Part shown: positions 16,999-25,315 of the stretch, piece by piece
Position numbering within the stretch: the first letter of the stretch is position 1
How the letters are laid out: each line of letters begins with the position of its first letter
Assembly: GCF_008312835.1 (NCBI RefSeq)
Contig: NZ_VSKS01000005.1
Coordinates: forward strand, 310,001-374,000
Reading direction: 5' to 3'
Length of the DNA: 64,000 bases
Origin: Streptomyces marokkonensis
GTDB lineage: Bacteria; Actinomycetota; Actinomycetes; Streptomycetales; Streptomycetaceae
Program-made: the position numbers and the translations under genes
The notes under the pieces: model-generated
What the model was told of the DNA's origin: nothing
Database searches by the model: none
The model's input: the letters and a program-made list of their open reading frames with translations, nothing else

Positions 16999-19527
16999 CT
17001 ACTCGGCCTTGATCGCCTGGAGCACGTTCAGCCGGGCCGCCCGCCGCGCCGGCCACAGCGCCGCCAGCACACCCACCACCGCGGCCAGCAGCAGGAAGAG
17101 CCCCATCCGGGCCCACGGCAGGACCAGTTCGTACGTCGCCATCCTCGACCCGACCAGCTCACCGGCCGCCCAGCCGAAGAACACGCCAAGACCGAGGCCG
17201 AGCACCCCGCCGAACAGTGAGATCACCAGGGACTCCAGCCGGACCATCCGCTTGATGCCCCTGCGGTCCAGGCCGATCGCCCGCAGCATGCCGATCTCCT
17301 GGGAGCGTTCGAACACCGACATCGCCAGGGTGTTGATGACGCCGAGGACGGCCACGACCACCGCCATCGCCAGCAGGCCGTAGACCATGTTCAGGATCAG
17401 GGTGAACATCTTCGCGATCTCGTTGGAGAGGTCCTGCTTGTCCTGGACCCTGATCGCCGGGTTGGTGCCGAGGGCCTTCTCCAGCGATTCCTTCGCCGCG
17501 TCGGACGTACCGTCGGCGGTCTTCACCATGACCATCATGTCGGCCGGTTCCGACTGGTGCGGGTCGAGGGACGCGGTGTCGACCATGATGCCGCTCATCA
17601 TCTCGTTGGCCTGGTAGACGCCGGAGACCGTGAGCTTCTGCTTCTCGCCGTCCTCGTAGGCGATGGTGAAGGCCGAACCGGCCTTCCAGCCGTACGACGT
17701 CGCGGTGTCCTCGTCCACCACGACCCGCGAACCGCCGACCTCGAAGGAGCCCTGCACCACCGGGAATTCGGTCAGCTTCTCGATCGTGGCGCCGTTCACG
17801 CCGGTCACGAACTCGGTCTCGCCGTCGATGCGGGCGTGCGCGTTGCGCATCGGGCTGACGGCGGTGACGTCCCCGGCCCGCTCCAGCTTCTTCTCGACGT
17901 CCGGCGACAGCGGGTGGCCGTTCGCCATGGACACCATGTAGTCCGCCTCGATCGCGGAGGCCGCCATCTTGTCGATGGACTTCTGCAGGCTGCCGGCCAT
18001 CACCGTCATCCCGGTGATCAGGGTGAGCCCGATCATCAGCGCGGACGCGGTGGCCGCGGTGCGGCGCGGGTTGCGCACCGAGTTCTGCCGGGCCAGCTTG
18101 CCGGAGACCCCGAAGACGCGCAGGACCGGAGCGGCCGCCGCGATCAGCGGGCGGGACAGCAGCGGGGTCAGGATGAAGACACCGATGATCAGCAGGACCG
18201 CGCCGAGCCCCATGGGCGCCTGGCCGTCGGAGCCCTCCATCGTCGTGGCCGCGAGGACCACCGCCACACCGGCCGCCGAGAACAGCGCGCCCAGCGTGTT
18301 GCGCAGCACCAGCGACTTGGTGGTCGCCGTGGCGTGCACCGCGCTCATCGCCGCCACCGGCGGGATCTTCGCGGCCCGGCGGCCGGGCAGCCACGCGGCG
18401 AGCATGGTCACCAGGATGCCGACGGCGAACGCGGAGCCGATCGTGCCCGGGCTGATCACGAGCGGGCCGTCGGGCATGGGCGCGTCCAGCGTCCCCATCA
18501 GGGAGCGCAGCCCGACGCCGACGCCGACCCCGGCGACGAGTCCGGCGACGGCGGCGACCGCGCCGACCACGAACGCCTCGACCAGCACCGACCGCGTGAC
18601 CTGACGCCTCGAGGCGCCGACCGCACGCATCAGGGCCAGCTCCTTGGTGCGCTGGGCGACCAGCATGGTGAAGGTGTTGGCGATGATGAACGTGCCGACG
18701 AACAGCGAGATCCCCGCGAACACCAGCAGGCCCTGCTTCAGGCCGCTCATGGAGGACGCGATCGCCTCCGCCTGGTCGTCGGCGAGCCGCGTGCCCGTCG
18801 TGGTCTCCACGACGTCGGACGGCAGGGCCTTCTCCAGCTGGGCCCGCAGCTCGGTCTCGCTGACGCCGTCCTTCGCCTTGACGGCGATCTCGTCGAAGGT
18901 GCCCGCCTTGCCGAACAGCTTCTGCGCGCTCGCCGTGTCGAACAGCGTGAGGCTGCCGCCGGCCGCGACGTTGCCGTCGTCGGTGGTGAAGATGCCGGTG
19001 ACCACCGGCTCGATGACGGGTCCGTCGACCGACATCCGTACGGTGTCACCGACCTGGTAACCGGCCCGCTTCGCGCTCTCGGAGTCGATGAGGATCTCGC
19101 CCTCGCCCTTCGGCGCGCGACCGCTGACCAGCGGGTAGCGGGGGTCGTTGGTGCCCCAGTAGTTGCCGCCCTGCGACTGGAAGCCGTCGCCGAGCAGCTT
19201 GCCGTCCTTGTCGGCGATCGCGGTGAAGCCCTGGACGGTGCCGATGGCCCGCGCGGCGCCGGGCACGGCGGCGCTGTCGTCGACCAGTTCGCGGGTCAGC
19301 TCCCGGTACGCGCCGACCTTGTCGCCCTCGGCCTCCTTCCACTGGGGGGTCACGGCGACGTCGACGTGGTCGAAGCCCTTGGCGGACTGCTTCTGCAGCG
19401 CCTCGGAGAGGCTGTTGGTGAAGACCAGGGTCCCCGACACGAAGGCCACGCCGAGCATCACGGCGAGCAAGGTCATCAGGAGCCGGGCCTTGTGCGCGGA
19501 CACATTGCGCAGGGCGGTACGGAGCAT
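16999..19527 (-). CDS. ABC transporter permease, double FtsX type
   Basis: An 842-residue MacB-like permease. An N-terminal membrane helix (about 16-38) precedes an extracellular MacB_PCD domain (about 40-250). The first FtsX domain (about 260-390, GTFIIANTFTMLVAQRTKELALMRAVGASR), a second extracellular domain (about 490-710) and the second FtsX domain (about 720-840, NTLAMSVFERSQEIGMLRAIG) follow. Such fused permeases pair with an LolD/MacB-type ATPase and act as mechanotransmitters or lipid/peptide exporters. The ATPase gene lies 54 bp upstream in the same operon. Substrate unknown. Confidence 0.93.
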   Translation of the reverse strand: MLRTALRNVSAHKARLLMTLLAVMLGVAFVSGTLVFTNSLSEALQKQSAKGFDHVDVAVTPQWKEAEGDKVGAYRELTRELVDDSAAVPGAARAIGTVQGFTAIADKDGKLLGDGFQSQGGNYWGTNDPRYPLVSGRAPKGEGEILIDSESAKRAGYQVGDTVRMSVDGPVIEPVVTGIFTTDDGNVAAGGSLTLFDTASAQKLFGKAGTFDEIAVKAKDGVSETELRAQLEKALPSDVVETTTGTRLADDQAEAIASSMSGLKQGLLVFAGISLFVGTFIIANTFTMLVAQRTKELALMRAVGASRRQVTRSVLVEAFVVGAVAAVAGLVAGVGVGVGLRSLMGTLDAPMPDGPLVISPGTIGSAFAVGILVTMLAAWLPGRRAAKIPPVAAMSAVHATATTKSLVLRNTLGALFSAAGVAVVLAATTMEGSDGQAPMGLGAVLLIIGVFILTPLLSRPLIAAAAPVLRVFGVSGKLARQNSVRNPRRTAATASALMIGLTLITGMTVMAGSLQKSIDKMAASAIEADYMVSMANGHPLSPDVEKKLERAGDVTAVSPMRNAHARIDGETEFVTGVNGATIEKLTEFPVVQGSFEVGGSRVVVDEDTATSYGWKAGSAFTIAYEDGEKQKLTVSGVYQANEMMSGIMVDTASLDPHQSEPADMMVMVKTADGTSDAAKESLEKALGTNPAIRVQDKQDLSNEIAKMFTLILNMVYGLLAMAVVVAVLGVINTLAMSVFERSQEIGMLRAIGLDRRGIKRMVRLESLVISLFGGVLGLGLGVFFGWAAGELVGSRMATYELVLPWARMGLFLLLAAVVGVLAALWPARRAARLNVLQAIKAE

Positions 19528-19581
19528 GGGTGTTTTCTCGAGTCCAGACGTACGAGGGGGCGGGCGGAGGGCGGGCGGGGG

Positions 19582-20379
19582 TCAGCTGGTGCGGCCCTTG
19601 GCGTCGAACTGCTTCATCCGGTCGAGCACCGAGTCGGCCGTCGGCCCGTACACCTCGTCCACGATCCGGCCGTCGGCGAGGAAGATCACGCGGTCCGCGT
19701 AGGCGGCGGCGACCGGGTCGTGGGTCACCATGACCACCGTCTGCCCCAGCTCACGCACGGAGTTGCGCAGGAAGCCCAGGACCTCGGCGCCGGAGCGGGA
19801 GTCGAGGTTGCCGGTGGGCTCGTCGCCGAAGATGATGTCGGGCCGGGAGGCCAGCGCCCGGGCCACGGCGACGCGCTGCTGCTGACCGCCGGACAGCTGG
19901 GAGGGCCGGTGGCTCAGCCGGTCCGACAGCCCGACCATCCGGATCACGGTGTCCAGCCACTCCTTGTCCGGCTTCCGGCCGGCGATGTCCATCGGGAGGG
20001 TGATGTTCTCCAGGGCGGACAGCGTCGGGAGCAGGTTGAACGCCTGGAAGATGAAGCCGATCTTGTCCCGGCGCAGCTTGGTCAGCTGCTTGTCCTTCAG
20101 CGAGCCCAGCTCGGTCTCGCCGATGCGCACGGAACCGGAGGAAAAGGTGTCGAGCCCGGCCACGCAGTGCATCAGCGTGGACTTGCCGGAGCCGGACGGG
20201 CCCATGATCGCGGTGAACTCGGCCTGCCGGAAACCGACGGAGACCCGGTCCAGGGCGACCACCTGGGTCTCGCCCTGGCCATAGATCTTCGACAGCTCCG
20301 TGGCGCGCGCGGCCACTGCGGTGGTCCGGTCGGCCGGCGGTCCCTCCGGACGGAGTCCGGGGGAGGGTGCGGTGGTCAC
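19582..20379 (-). CDS. ABC transporter ATP-binding protein (LolD/MacB type)
   Basis: A 265-residue ATPase. Walker A is GPSGSGKST, the Q-loop region is IGFIFQAFNLLPTL, the ABC signature is LSGGQQQRVAVARAL, Walker B is IIFGDEPTGNLDSR and the H-loop is VMVTHDP. The LLPTLSALEN and GNLD features place it in the MacB/LolD/FtsE class that works with FtsX-type permeases, here the gene immediately downstream. The GTG at 20377-20379 gives a roughly 20-residue Pro-rich extension before the domain. A later start cannot be excluded. Confidence 0.93.
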   Translation of the reverse strand: MTTAPSPGLRPEGPPADRTTAVAARATELSKIYGQGETQVVALDRVSVGFRQAEFTAIMGPSGSGKSTLMHCVAGLDTFSSGSVRIGETELGSLKDKQLTKLRRDKIGFIFQAFNLLPTLSALENITLPMDIAGRKPDKEWLDTVIRMVGLSDRLSHRPSQLSGGQQQRVAVARALASRPDIIFGDEPTGNLDSRSGAEVLGFLRNSVRELGQTVVMVTHDPVAAAYADRVIFLADGRIVDEVYGPTADSVLDRMKQFDAKGRTS

Positions 20380-20398
20380 GGGATGGACGCTCCTGTCG

Positions 20399-20426
20399 GG
20401 ACGACGTGTTCTCGGGGACGTCGTCC
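20399..20426. promoter_or_regulatory. Inverted repeat upstream of the ABC operon
   Basis: GGACGACGT (20399-20407) is the exact complement of 20418-20426. At 20-47 bases ahead of the ATPase start it could be an operator or 5'-UTR hairpin. The rest of 20427-20735 shows no gene, only an AT-rich patch (20685-20695). Confidence 0.4.
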
Positions 20427-20735
20427 ATCGTTCCGTCGCTTTGCCGCCGTGTAGTCACCCGCTGCTCCGGTTCCGGGGGGCGACTCGGGGCGGACCGCCG
20501 GACGCGGCGTCATACCTGGGGATGACGGCGCACCCTGAGCGGGCCGTGGCGAGAACAGGTGGAGCGCCCTTGTTCGGACGGTGAAATTCCGTCATTCCGC
20601 ATACATGGCGGAGCGTCAGCCGCAAGGCTGGTGGCACGTGCTCACGGCGAGTTCCGGGTGCTGATGCACCCTCAGGCGCCAATAAAATAAGACAAGATCG
20701 GCCCATCCCGCCGCCGGCGGCGTGAAGGTCACCGA

Positions 20736-20741
20736 TAGGCT
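20736..20741 (+). promoter_or_regulatory. Candidate -10 of the tRNA-Leu(UAA) gene
   Basis: TAGGCT lies 29 bases before the mature tRNA 5' end, a typical distance. The -35 element is not obvious. Confidence 0.4.
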
Positions 20742-20769
20742 CGGAGCCGCGAAGCGGAGCCCACGGCCT

Positions 20770-20856
20770 GCCCGGATGGTGGAATGCAGACACGGCGAGC
20801 TTAAACCTCGCTGCCCCTGAGCGGGCGTGCCGGTTCGAGTCCGGCTCCGGGCACCA
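20770..20856 (+). tRNA. bldA: tRNA-Leu (anticodon UAA), bldA
   Basis: An 87-nt tRNA with a perfect seven-pair acceptor stem (GCCCGGA with TCCGGGC), encoded CCA, T arm GCCGG-TTCGAGT-CCGGC and a class II long variable arm. The anticodon stem GCGAG/CTCGC encloses CTTAAAC, so the anticodon is TAA and the tRNA reads UUA. In Streptomyces this tRNA is bldA, the only translator of the rare UUA codon and a developmental switch for aerial growth and antibiotic production. I found no in-frame TTA in any gene called in this window. Confidence 0.96.
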
Positions 20857-20971
20857 TCACGCTTCCCCCTCTTGATCGTCGACGGCACTCCCGGACGCCA
20901 CCGCGCGGCCGATGACACCCGTCCGTATGCGGCTGGAAACTCACGTCCGGCGTGGGCGAGGGGGACGGCCG

Positions 20972-21170
20972 ATGCGGACCACCGTGGGAATCATCGGAGC
21001 CGGGCCCGCCGGTCTGCCGGTGTCCGAACGGACGTTCCCTTTCGGTCGGCCCGGCATCCTCGCCGACGTGCCGCCCTCCCACGACGGGCCGGTCCACGCC
21101 CGCCACGAACGCCGCTTCGCCCTGCTGTCCCTGCGCACCCCGGCCGTCTCCGGGCTCCCGAGGCCTGCAC
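20972..21170 (+). pseudogene. 4-hydroxybenzoate 3-monooxygenase (pobA) remnant
   Basis: An ATG at 20972 opens MRTTVGIIGAGPAGL, the FAD-binding start of PobA-type hydroxylases. It runs directly into PFGRPGILADVPPSHD and ALLSLRTPAVS, which belong far downstream in the enzyme (the region normally reading GILADVAPSHDE and SMRSPAVSRFY). The intervening roughly 150 codons and the C-terminus after about 21170 are missing, while the frame stays open to 21361 without family similarity. It is therefore a deletion remnant. The 21171-21396 stretch holds only the promoter region of the next gene. Confidence 0.65.
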
Positions 21171-21396
21171 GGGTACCCCGCTGGAGTAACCGGAGCAAGC
21201 GGATGATCTCCTGCCGGTTCCGGGCAGGTACCGGGTCGGTCATGGTCCGGCCCCTCGTGGTGAGGGGAATCGCCGGGCCGCGTAGCGTGTTGCGCAGCAA
21301 GACGAGGGAAAGATCCTCCCCAAGCATTAGGGTCAATCCTTTGCCTACCTATTACTCTTGAGCCAAGGCCGCATCGAGTGGCCATGGAGGAGTGAA

Positions 21397-22290
21397 ATGA
21401 GGAGCAGAAACCCGGTCTTCTCGCGACGGGGGTTCAGCCGCGACAACGGCTACGCGGGCTTCAACACCGCGCCGCAGGCCGGGGGTCCCGCTGTCGCCAC
21501 GCAGGCCAACCCGTACGCGCAGCCGACTGGCAACCCGTACGCCCAGAACCCGTACGCACAGCAGGACCTGCAGTACGGCGCACCGCCGCAGGCCCCGGCC
21601 GCCGCCGGACGGATGACGATCGACGACGTCATCGTGCGCACGGCGAGCACGCTCGGCCTGCTCATCGTGACCGCCGCGCTCTCCTGGGCGCTGCTGCCGG
21701 TCGACGACGCCAACATCAGCCGGTCCTACGGCATCGGTATCGGCGCCGCGCTGATCGGCATGGTCCTGGCGCTCGTGCAGTCCTTCAAGCGCAAGCCCAC
21801 ACCCGCGCTGATCCTGACGTACGCGGCGTTCGAGGGTGTGTTCCTCGGCGTCATCTCCAGCATCGTCGACAACCGCATCGCCGACGGTGCGGCCATGCAG
21901 GCGGTGCTCGGCACCATGGCGGTCTTCGCCGGCGTGCTGGTGGCGTACAAGGCGGGCTGGATCCGCGTCAACCGCCGTTTCTACGGCTTCGTGATGGCGG
22001 CCGCGCTCGGCTTCATCCTGCTGATGGCCGTGAACCTGCTGTTCGCGGTGATCGGCGGCGGTGACGGCCTCGGCTTCCGCAGCGGTCCGCTCGGCATCGT
22101 CTTCGGTGTCATCGGCATCATCCTCGGTGCCTGCTTCCTCGCCCTGGACTTCAAGCAGGTCGAGGACGGCATCGCCTACGGTGCCCCGCGCGAGGAGGCC
22201 TGGTTCGCCGCCTTCGGTCTCACGCTGACGCTGGTGTGGATCTACATGGAGTTCCTGCGGCTCATCGCGATCTTCAACAGCAGCGACTGA
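21397..22290 (+). CDS. Bax inhibitor-1/YccA family membrane protein
   Basis: A 297-residue integral membrane protein. Residues 1-75 are a soluble Asn/Pro/Tyr/Gln-rich tail with repeated NPYAQ units. Seven hydrophobic spans follow from about residue 88 to 295, in the order of the actinobacterial BI-1/YccA-YetJ family. Relatives leak calcium or interact with FtsH; the role in Streptomyces is unknown. ATG 21397 has GGAGGA five bases upstream. Upstream frame is open but not conserved. A strong hairpin separates it from the convergent DUF4287 gene. Confidence 0.92.
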   Translation: MRSRNPVFSRRGFSRDNGYAGFNTAPQAGGPAVATQANPYAQPTGNPYAQNPYAQQDLQYGAPPQAPAAAGRMTIDDVIVRTASTLGLLIVTAALSWALLPVDDANISRSYGIGIGAALIGMVLALVQSFKRKPTPALILTYAAFEGVFLGVISSIVDNRIADGAAMQAVLGTMAVFAGVLVAYKAGWIRVNRRFYGFVMAAALGFILLMAVNLLFAVIGGGDGLGFRSGPLGIVFGVIGIILGACFLALDFKQVEDGIAYGAPREEAWFAAFGLTLTLVWIYMEFLRLIAIFNSSD

Positions 22291-22324
22291 CGGCAGTCGG
22301 CGTTTGGTACGCCACGTCACAGGC

Positions 22325-22350
22325 AAGGGCCCCGGTTCACCGGGGCCCTT
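22325..22350. terminator. Bidirectional terminator
   Basis: AAGGGCCCCGG pairs perfectly with 22340-22350 across TTCA, between convergent genes, with short T and A tracts at the ends. Confidence 0.85.
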
Positions 22351-22368
22351 CGTCGTGTGCGCCGGAAG

Positions 22369-22599
22369 CTAGCGCAGCTTGCGCGCGGCCCTTCTCAGGT
22401 CGTACTCGTGGACGATCGCCTTGGCGTGGCCGTACGCCAGGTCGTACTCGTGCCGGAGCCAGCTGACCTTCTCCTCGAAGCGGAAGAGCGAGGGGCCTTC
22501 TTCGACGGTGCGCAGCCAGTCGGAGATCTCACGACCGGTGCAATGGGGGATGCGGGCGAGCATGTTGCGGTGGGTCTCTGTGGAGAAGACTTGGGACAT
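22369..22599 (-). CDS. DUF4287 protein
   Basis: A 76-residue protein. The conserved pattern is ETHRNMLARIPHCTGREISDWLRTV followed by FEEKVSWLRHEYDLAYGHAKAIVHEYDLRRA, matching DUF4287, a small helical domain of unknown function. There is no signal peptide or membrane segment. It stands alone, convergent with the BI-1 gene. Similar domains occur fused to DUF5655 proteins. Confidence 0.85.
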   Translation of the reverse strand: MSQVFSTETHRNMLARIPHCTGREISDWLRTVEEGPSLFRFEEKVSWLRHEYDLAYGHAKAIVHEYDLRRAARKLR

Positions 22600-22688
22600 C
22601 GGCGCCTCCGGACGCTGGGATGTAAGCCGGTCCTTCAGGTCACCGTGCCTGAGCGTTCGCCCGTTGGCAACAGTCCTGCCGCGCCGCG

Positions 22689-22694
22689 TACGCT
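22689..22694 (+). promoter_or_regulatory. Candidate -10 of a leaderless mRNA
   Basis: TACGCT ends six bases before the GTG at 22701 and no Shine-Dalgarno sequence is present. Confidence 0.4.
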
Positions 22695-22700
22695 CACCGC

Positions 22701-23012
22701 GTGGTTGATACGACGCCCTTCACCCGTGCCGTGGATCATTTCGCCGACCGCCTCCGGGCCGCGCCGCAGAGCCGGCTGCAACGGGGCGGTGCCGCCGAAG
22801 CGCTCGCGCTGGCCAGGGAGTTGGCGCGGCGCACCCAGCTGGTCGAGGAGCCGGGCACCGAACACCGCGAGATGCCCGACGCCGGGATGTTCGCCGCCGC
22901 CGACCAGATCACCGTCGCCGGGCACGACCTGGCCCTCGTACTGAAGAGCGGCGACGAGGTGGAGGAGGCCGTGCGCCTCGTGGAGGAGGCACGCGAACGC
23001 GCCGGGGTCTAG
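22701..23012 (+). CDS. Small hypothetical protein
   Basis: A 103-residue soluble protein, largely helical, not recognised beyond being typical of streptomycetes. It is rich in Ala, Arg and Glu (RLQRGGAAEALALARELARRTQLVEEPG) with a hydrophobic C-terminal half (DQITVAGHDLALVLKSGDEVEEAVRLVEEAR). No motifs for enzymes or DNA binding are visible. G+C at third positions supports coding. GTG start next to a TANNNT box suggests leaderless translation. Confidence 0.75.
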   Translation: MVDTTPFTRAVDHFADRLRAAPQSRLQRGGAAEALALARELARRTQLVEEPGTEHREMPDAGMFAAADQITVAGHDLALVLKSGDEVEEAVRLVEEARERAGV

Positions 23013-23033
23013 CCGCTCCGGGGGCCGCGGAGG

Positions 23034-23816
23034 CTAGAGGGACGCGATGACGCGGTCCGCCAGGATGTAGACGCTCTCCTCGCCGCACGCGAAGGTCAGC
23101 GTGTACGCGCCCGAGATGCCGGAGCCGCCCAGCAGGAACGGGGTCTCGCCCGCGCGCAGGGCCGCGGCCAGGCGCTCCGAGGTCTCGCGGTGGCCCGGCG
23201 TCATGCACAGCGTCGTACCGTCGGCGAACACGTAGACGTCCAGGGTGCCCAGCGGGCCCGGGCGGACGTCGGTCAGCTCGGTGCGGGAGGAGGCCAGCTC
23301 CTCCAGTGCGGCCACGGTGCGCTCGTGGTCGTTCGCGACCGGTGACGGGTGGGGCACGAAGTCCGGGTGCGAGGGGTGCCGGCGGCGGGCCGCGGCCAGC
23401 TCGGGGGAGTCCCCGGCGTACTCCTCGGGGGCGTCGGCGCCCGGCTCGCTCACCGGCTCCAGACCCACGAAATCGGCCTGCCGGGGCAGGAACAGCTCGC
23501 TGTCGGCCAGGCCCAGCAGGGACGGCGCGTCGGAGGCGTCACGCGCCTCCTGGGCGGCCCAGAAGGCCCGCGCCTCGGCGAGCTCACGCTCGCGCTCCTC
23601 GGCGAGCGCCTCCGCGACGGCGGCGCGTATCTCGTCGGTCCCGGCCGAGCGGGCGGCGGGGACGTGCGCGCGCGTGGCGGCGGCCTGGTCCCTGGCCAGC
23701 TCGGTGTGCAGGGCCGTGACCTGTCGGCGCAGCACCATGATGCTGCGCAGGACGGCGACGCCCACGGCGCCGGTGGCGGCCGTGGTGATCAGCAGGGCGA
23801 TCGGCATGGCGCTCAC
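23034..23816 (-). CDS. Single-pass membrane protein, unknown function
   Basis: A 260-residue protein with an N-terminal membrane helix (about 3-24, PIALLITTAATGAVGVAVLR). A predicted coiled coil (about 28-95, Glu/Ala/Arg-rich) and a C-terminal globular part (about 165-260) follow, the latter containing TLDVYVFADGTTLCMTPGHRE and GISGAYTLTFACGEESVYIL. No family recognised. It converges with the small gene ending at 23012. The 280-bp gap on its upstream side holds a terminator for the next gene and no ORF of note. Confidence 0.8.
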   Translation of the reverse strand: MSAMPIALLITTAATGAVGVAVLRSIMVLRRQVTALHTELARDQAAATRAHVPAARSAGTDEIRAAVAEALAEERERELAEARAFWAAQEARDASDAPSLLGLADSELFLPRQADFVGLEPVSEPGADAPEEYAGDSPELAAARRRHPSHPDFVPHPSPVANDHERTVAALEELASSRTELTDVRPGPLGTLDVYVFADGTTLCMTPGHRETSERLAAALRAGETPFLLGGSGISGAYTLTFACGEESVYILADRVIASL

Positions 23817-24012
23817 TGACGTACTCCCGGTTCAAAGTCGACCCCCGACTTCCTACATCAGCTTGAAGGGCGGACTAACCTTCTGTCAGTGCGTAACGTC
23901 ACGAAACGGACAGCTCTTTGGTCGTGAGTCCGGTAGGGGTGTGGCGCTGACCTGCGGGGATTCCCTCGGCAAGAGGGATAGGTCACATCCTGGGGGAGAT
24001 TGGATCACGGAA

Positions 24013-24048
24013 CGGCCCGGACCCCGGTGCGACCGGGGTGCCGGGCCG
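24013..24048 (-). terminator. Terminator of the thiolase gene
   Basis: CGGCCCGGACCCCGG (24013-24027) pairs with 24033-24048 (one bulged base) around a five-base loop, 47 bases past the thiolase stop. Confidence 0.75.
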
Positions 24049-24094
24049 ATGTCTCACGGACGGTGGCCGGGTGGCTACCGTGCGGCTGCGACGC

Positions 24095-25315
24095 TCAGCT
24101 GAGGCGCTCGATGACCATGGCCATGCCCTGGCCGCCGCCGACGCACATCGTCTCCAGACCGAACTGCTTGTCGTGGAACTGGAGGGAGTTGATGAGCGTG
24201 CCGGTGATGCGGGCACCGGTCATGCCGAAGGGGTGACCGACGGCGATGGCGCCGCCGTTGACGTTCAGCTTCTCCAGCGGGATGCCGAGGTCGCGGTAGG
24301 AGGGGATCACCTGGGCGGCGAACGCCTCGTTGATCTCGACCAGGTCGATGTCGTCGATGGTCAGGCCGGCGCGGGACAGGGCCTGCTTGCTCGCCTCGAC
24401 CGGGCCCAGGCCCATGATCTCCGGGGAGAGGCCGGAGACGCCGGTGGAGACGATCCGGGCGAGCGGGGTGAGGCCCAGCTCGCGGGCCTTGGTGTCGCTC
24501 ATGATGACGAGCGCGGCGGCGCCGTCGTTGAGCGGGCAGCAGTTGCCGGCCGTGACGAGCCCGTCCGGGCGGAAGACGGGCTTGAGGCCCTGGACGCCCT
24601 CCATGGTGACGCCGGCGCGGGGGCCGTCGTCCTTGCTGATCACCGTGCCGTCGGGGAGCGTCACCGGCGTGATCTCGCGCTCCCAGAAGCCGTTCTTGAT
24701 GGCCTCCTCGGCGAGGTTCTGCGAGCGGACGCCGAACTCGTCCATGTCCTGGCGGGTGACGCCCTTGAGCCGGGCGAGATTCTCGGCGGTCTGGCCCATC
24801 GCGATGTAGGGGTCGGGGACCAGGCCGTCCTCGCGCGGGTCGTGCCAGGTCGAGCCCTCCGACTCGGCGACGGCTGCGGTGCGGGCCTCGGCCTCGGCGA
24901 ACAGCGGGTTGCGGGTGTCCGGGAGGCTGTCGGAGTTGCCCTTGGCGAAGCGGGAGACCGTCTCGACACCGGCCGAGATGAAGACGTCGCCCTCGCCGGC
25001 CTTGATGGCGTGCAGGGCCATGCGGGAGGTCTGCAGCGAGGACGAGCAGTAACGGGTGATGGTGCAGCCGGGGAGGTGGTCCATCCCCATCTGTACGGCG
25101 ACCACGCGGCCGAGGTTGTTGCCCTGCTCGCCGCCGGGGAGGCCGCAGCCGAGCATCAGGTCGTCGATGTCCCTCGGGTCCAGCCCGGGGACCTTGGCCA
25201 GGGCGGCCTGGATGATCGTGGCGGTCAGGTCGTCCGGGCGCAGGTCCTTCAGGGAGCCCTTGAAGGCGCGGCCGATGGGGGAGCGGGCGGCAGAGACGAT
25301 CACGGCTTCGGGCAT
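24095..25315 (-). CDS. Acetyl-CoA acyltransferase (thiolase)
   Basis: A 406-residue thiolase of the FadA/FadI type. Catalytic residues are clear: nucleophilic Cys in TRYCSSSLQTSRM (about residue 91), His in NGGAIAVGHPFGMTGAR and the second Cys in ETMCVGGGQGMA. It cleaves or forms 3-ketoacyl-CoA in fatty-acid beta-oxidation. No hydroxyacyl-CoA dehydrogenase is adjacent, so the partner is elsewhere. The start MPEAVIVSAARSPIG at 25315 is the standard thiolase N-terminus; the frame remains open further upstream without conservation. A possible operator lies about 165 bases upstream. Confidence 0.95.
   Translation of the reverse strand: MPEAVIVSAARSPIGRAFKGSLKDLRPDDLTATIIQAALAKVPGLDPRDIDDLMLGCGLPGGEQGNNLGRVVAVQMGMDHLPGCTITRYCSSSLQTSRMALHAIKAGEGDVFISAGVETVSRFAKGNSDSLPDTRNPLFAEAEARTAAVAESEGSTWHDPREDGLVPDPYIAMGQTAENLARLKGVTRQDMDEFGVRSQNLAEEAIKNGFWEREITPVTLPDGTVISKDDGPRAGVTMEGVQGLKPVFRPDGLVTAGNCCPLNDGAAALVIMSDTKARELGLTPLARIVSTGVSGLSPEIMGLGPVEASKQALSRAGLTIDDIDLVEINEAFAAQVIPSYRDLGIPLEKLNVNGGAIAVGHPFGMTGARITGTLINSLQFHDKQFGLETMCVGGGQGMAMVIERLS

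Noticed and set aside
17557-20454. Very long plus-strand frame opposite the ABC transporter genes
   Set aside because: It mirrors two well-supported minus-strand genes and consists of His/Arg/Gly/Ala-rich shadow sequence.
20857-20971. Second tRNA or small RNA next to bldA
   Set aside because: No cloverleaf or terminator-flanked stem could be drawn in this stretch.
21130-21336. Minus-strand reading beginning MTDPVPARNRQEIIRLLR, with an in-frame TTA
   Set aside because: It could be the start of a lost regulator, but it degenerates after about 25 residues and overlaps the pobA remnant and the promoter of the BI-1 gene.
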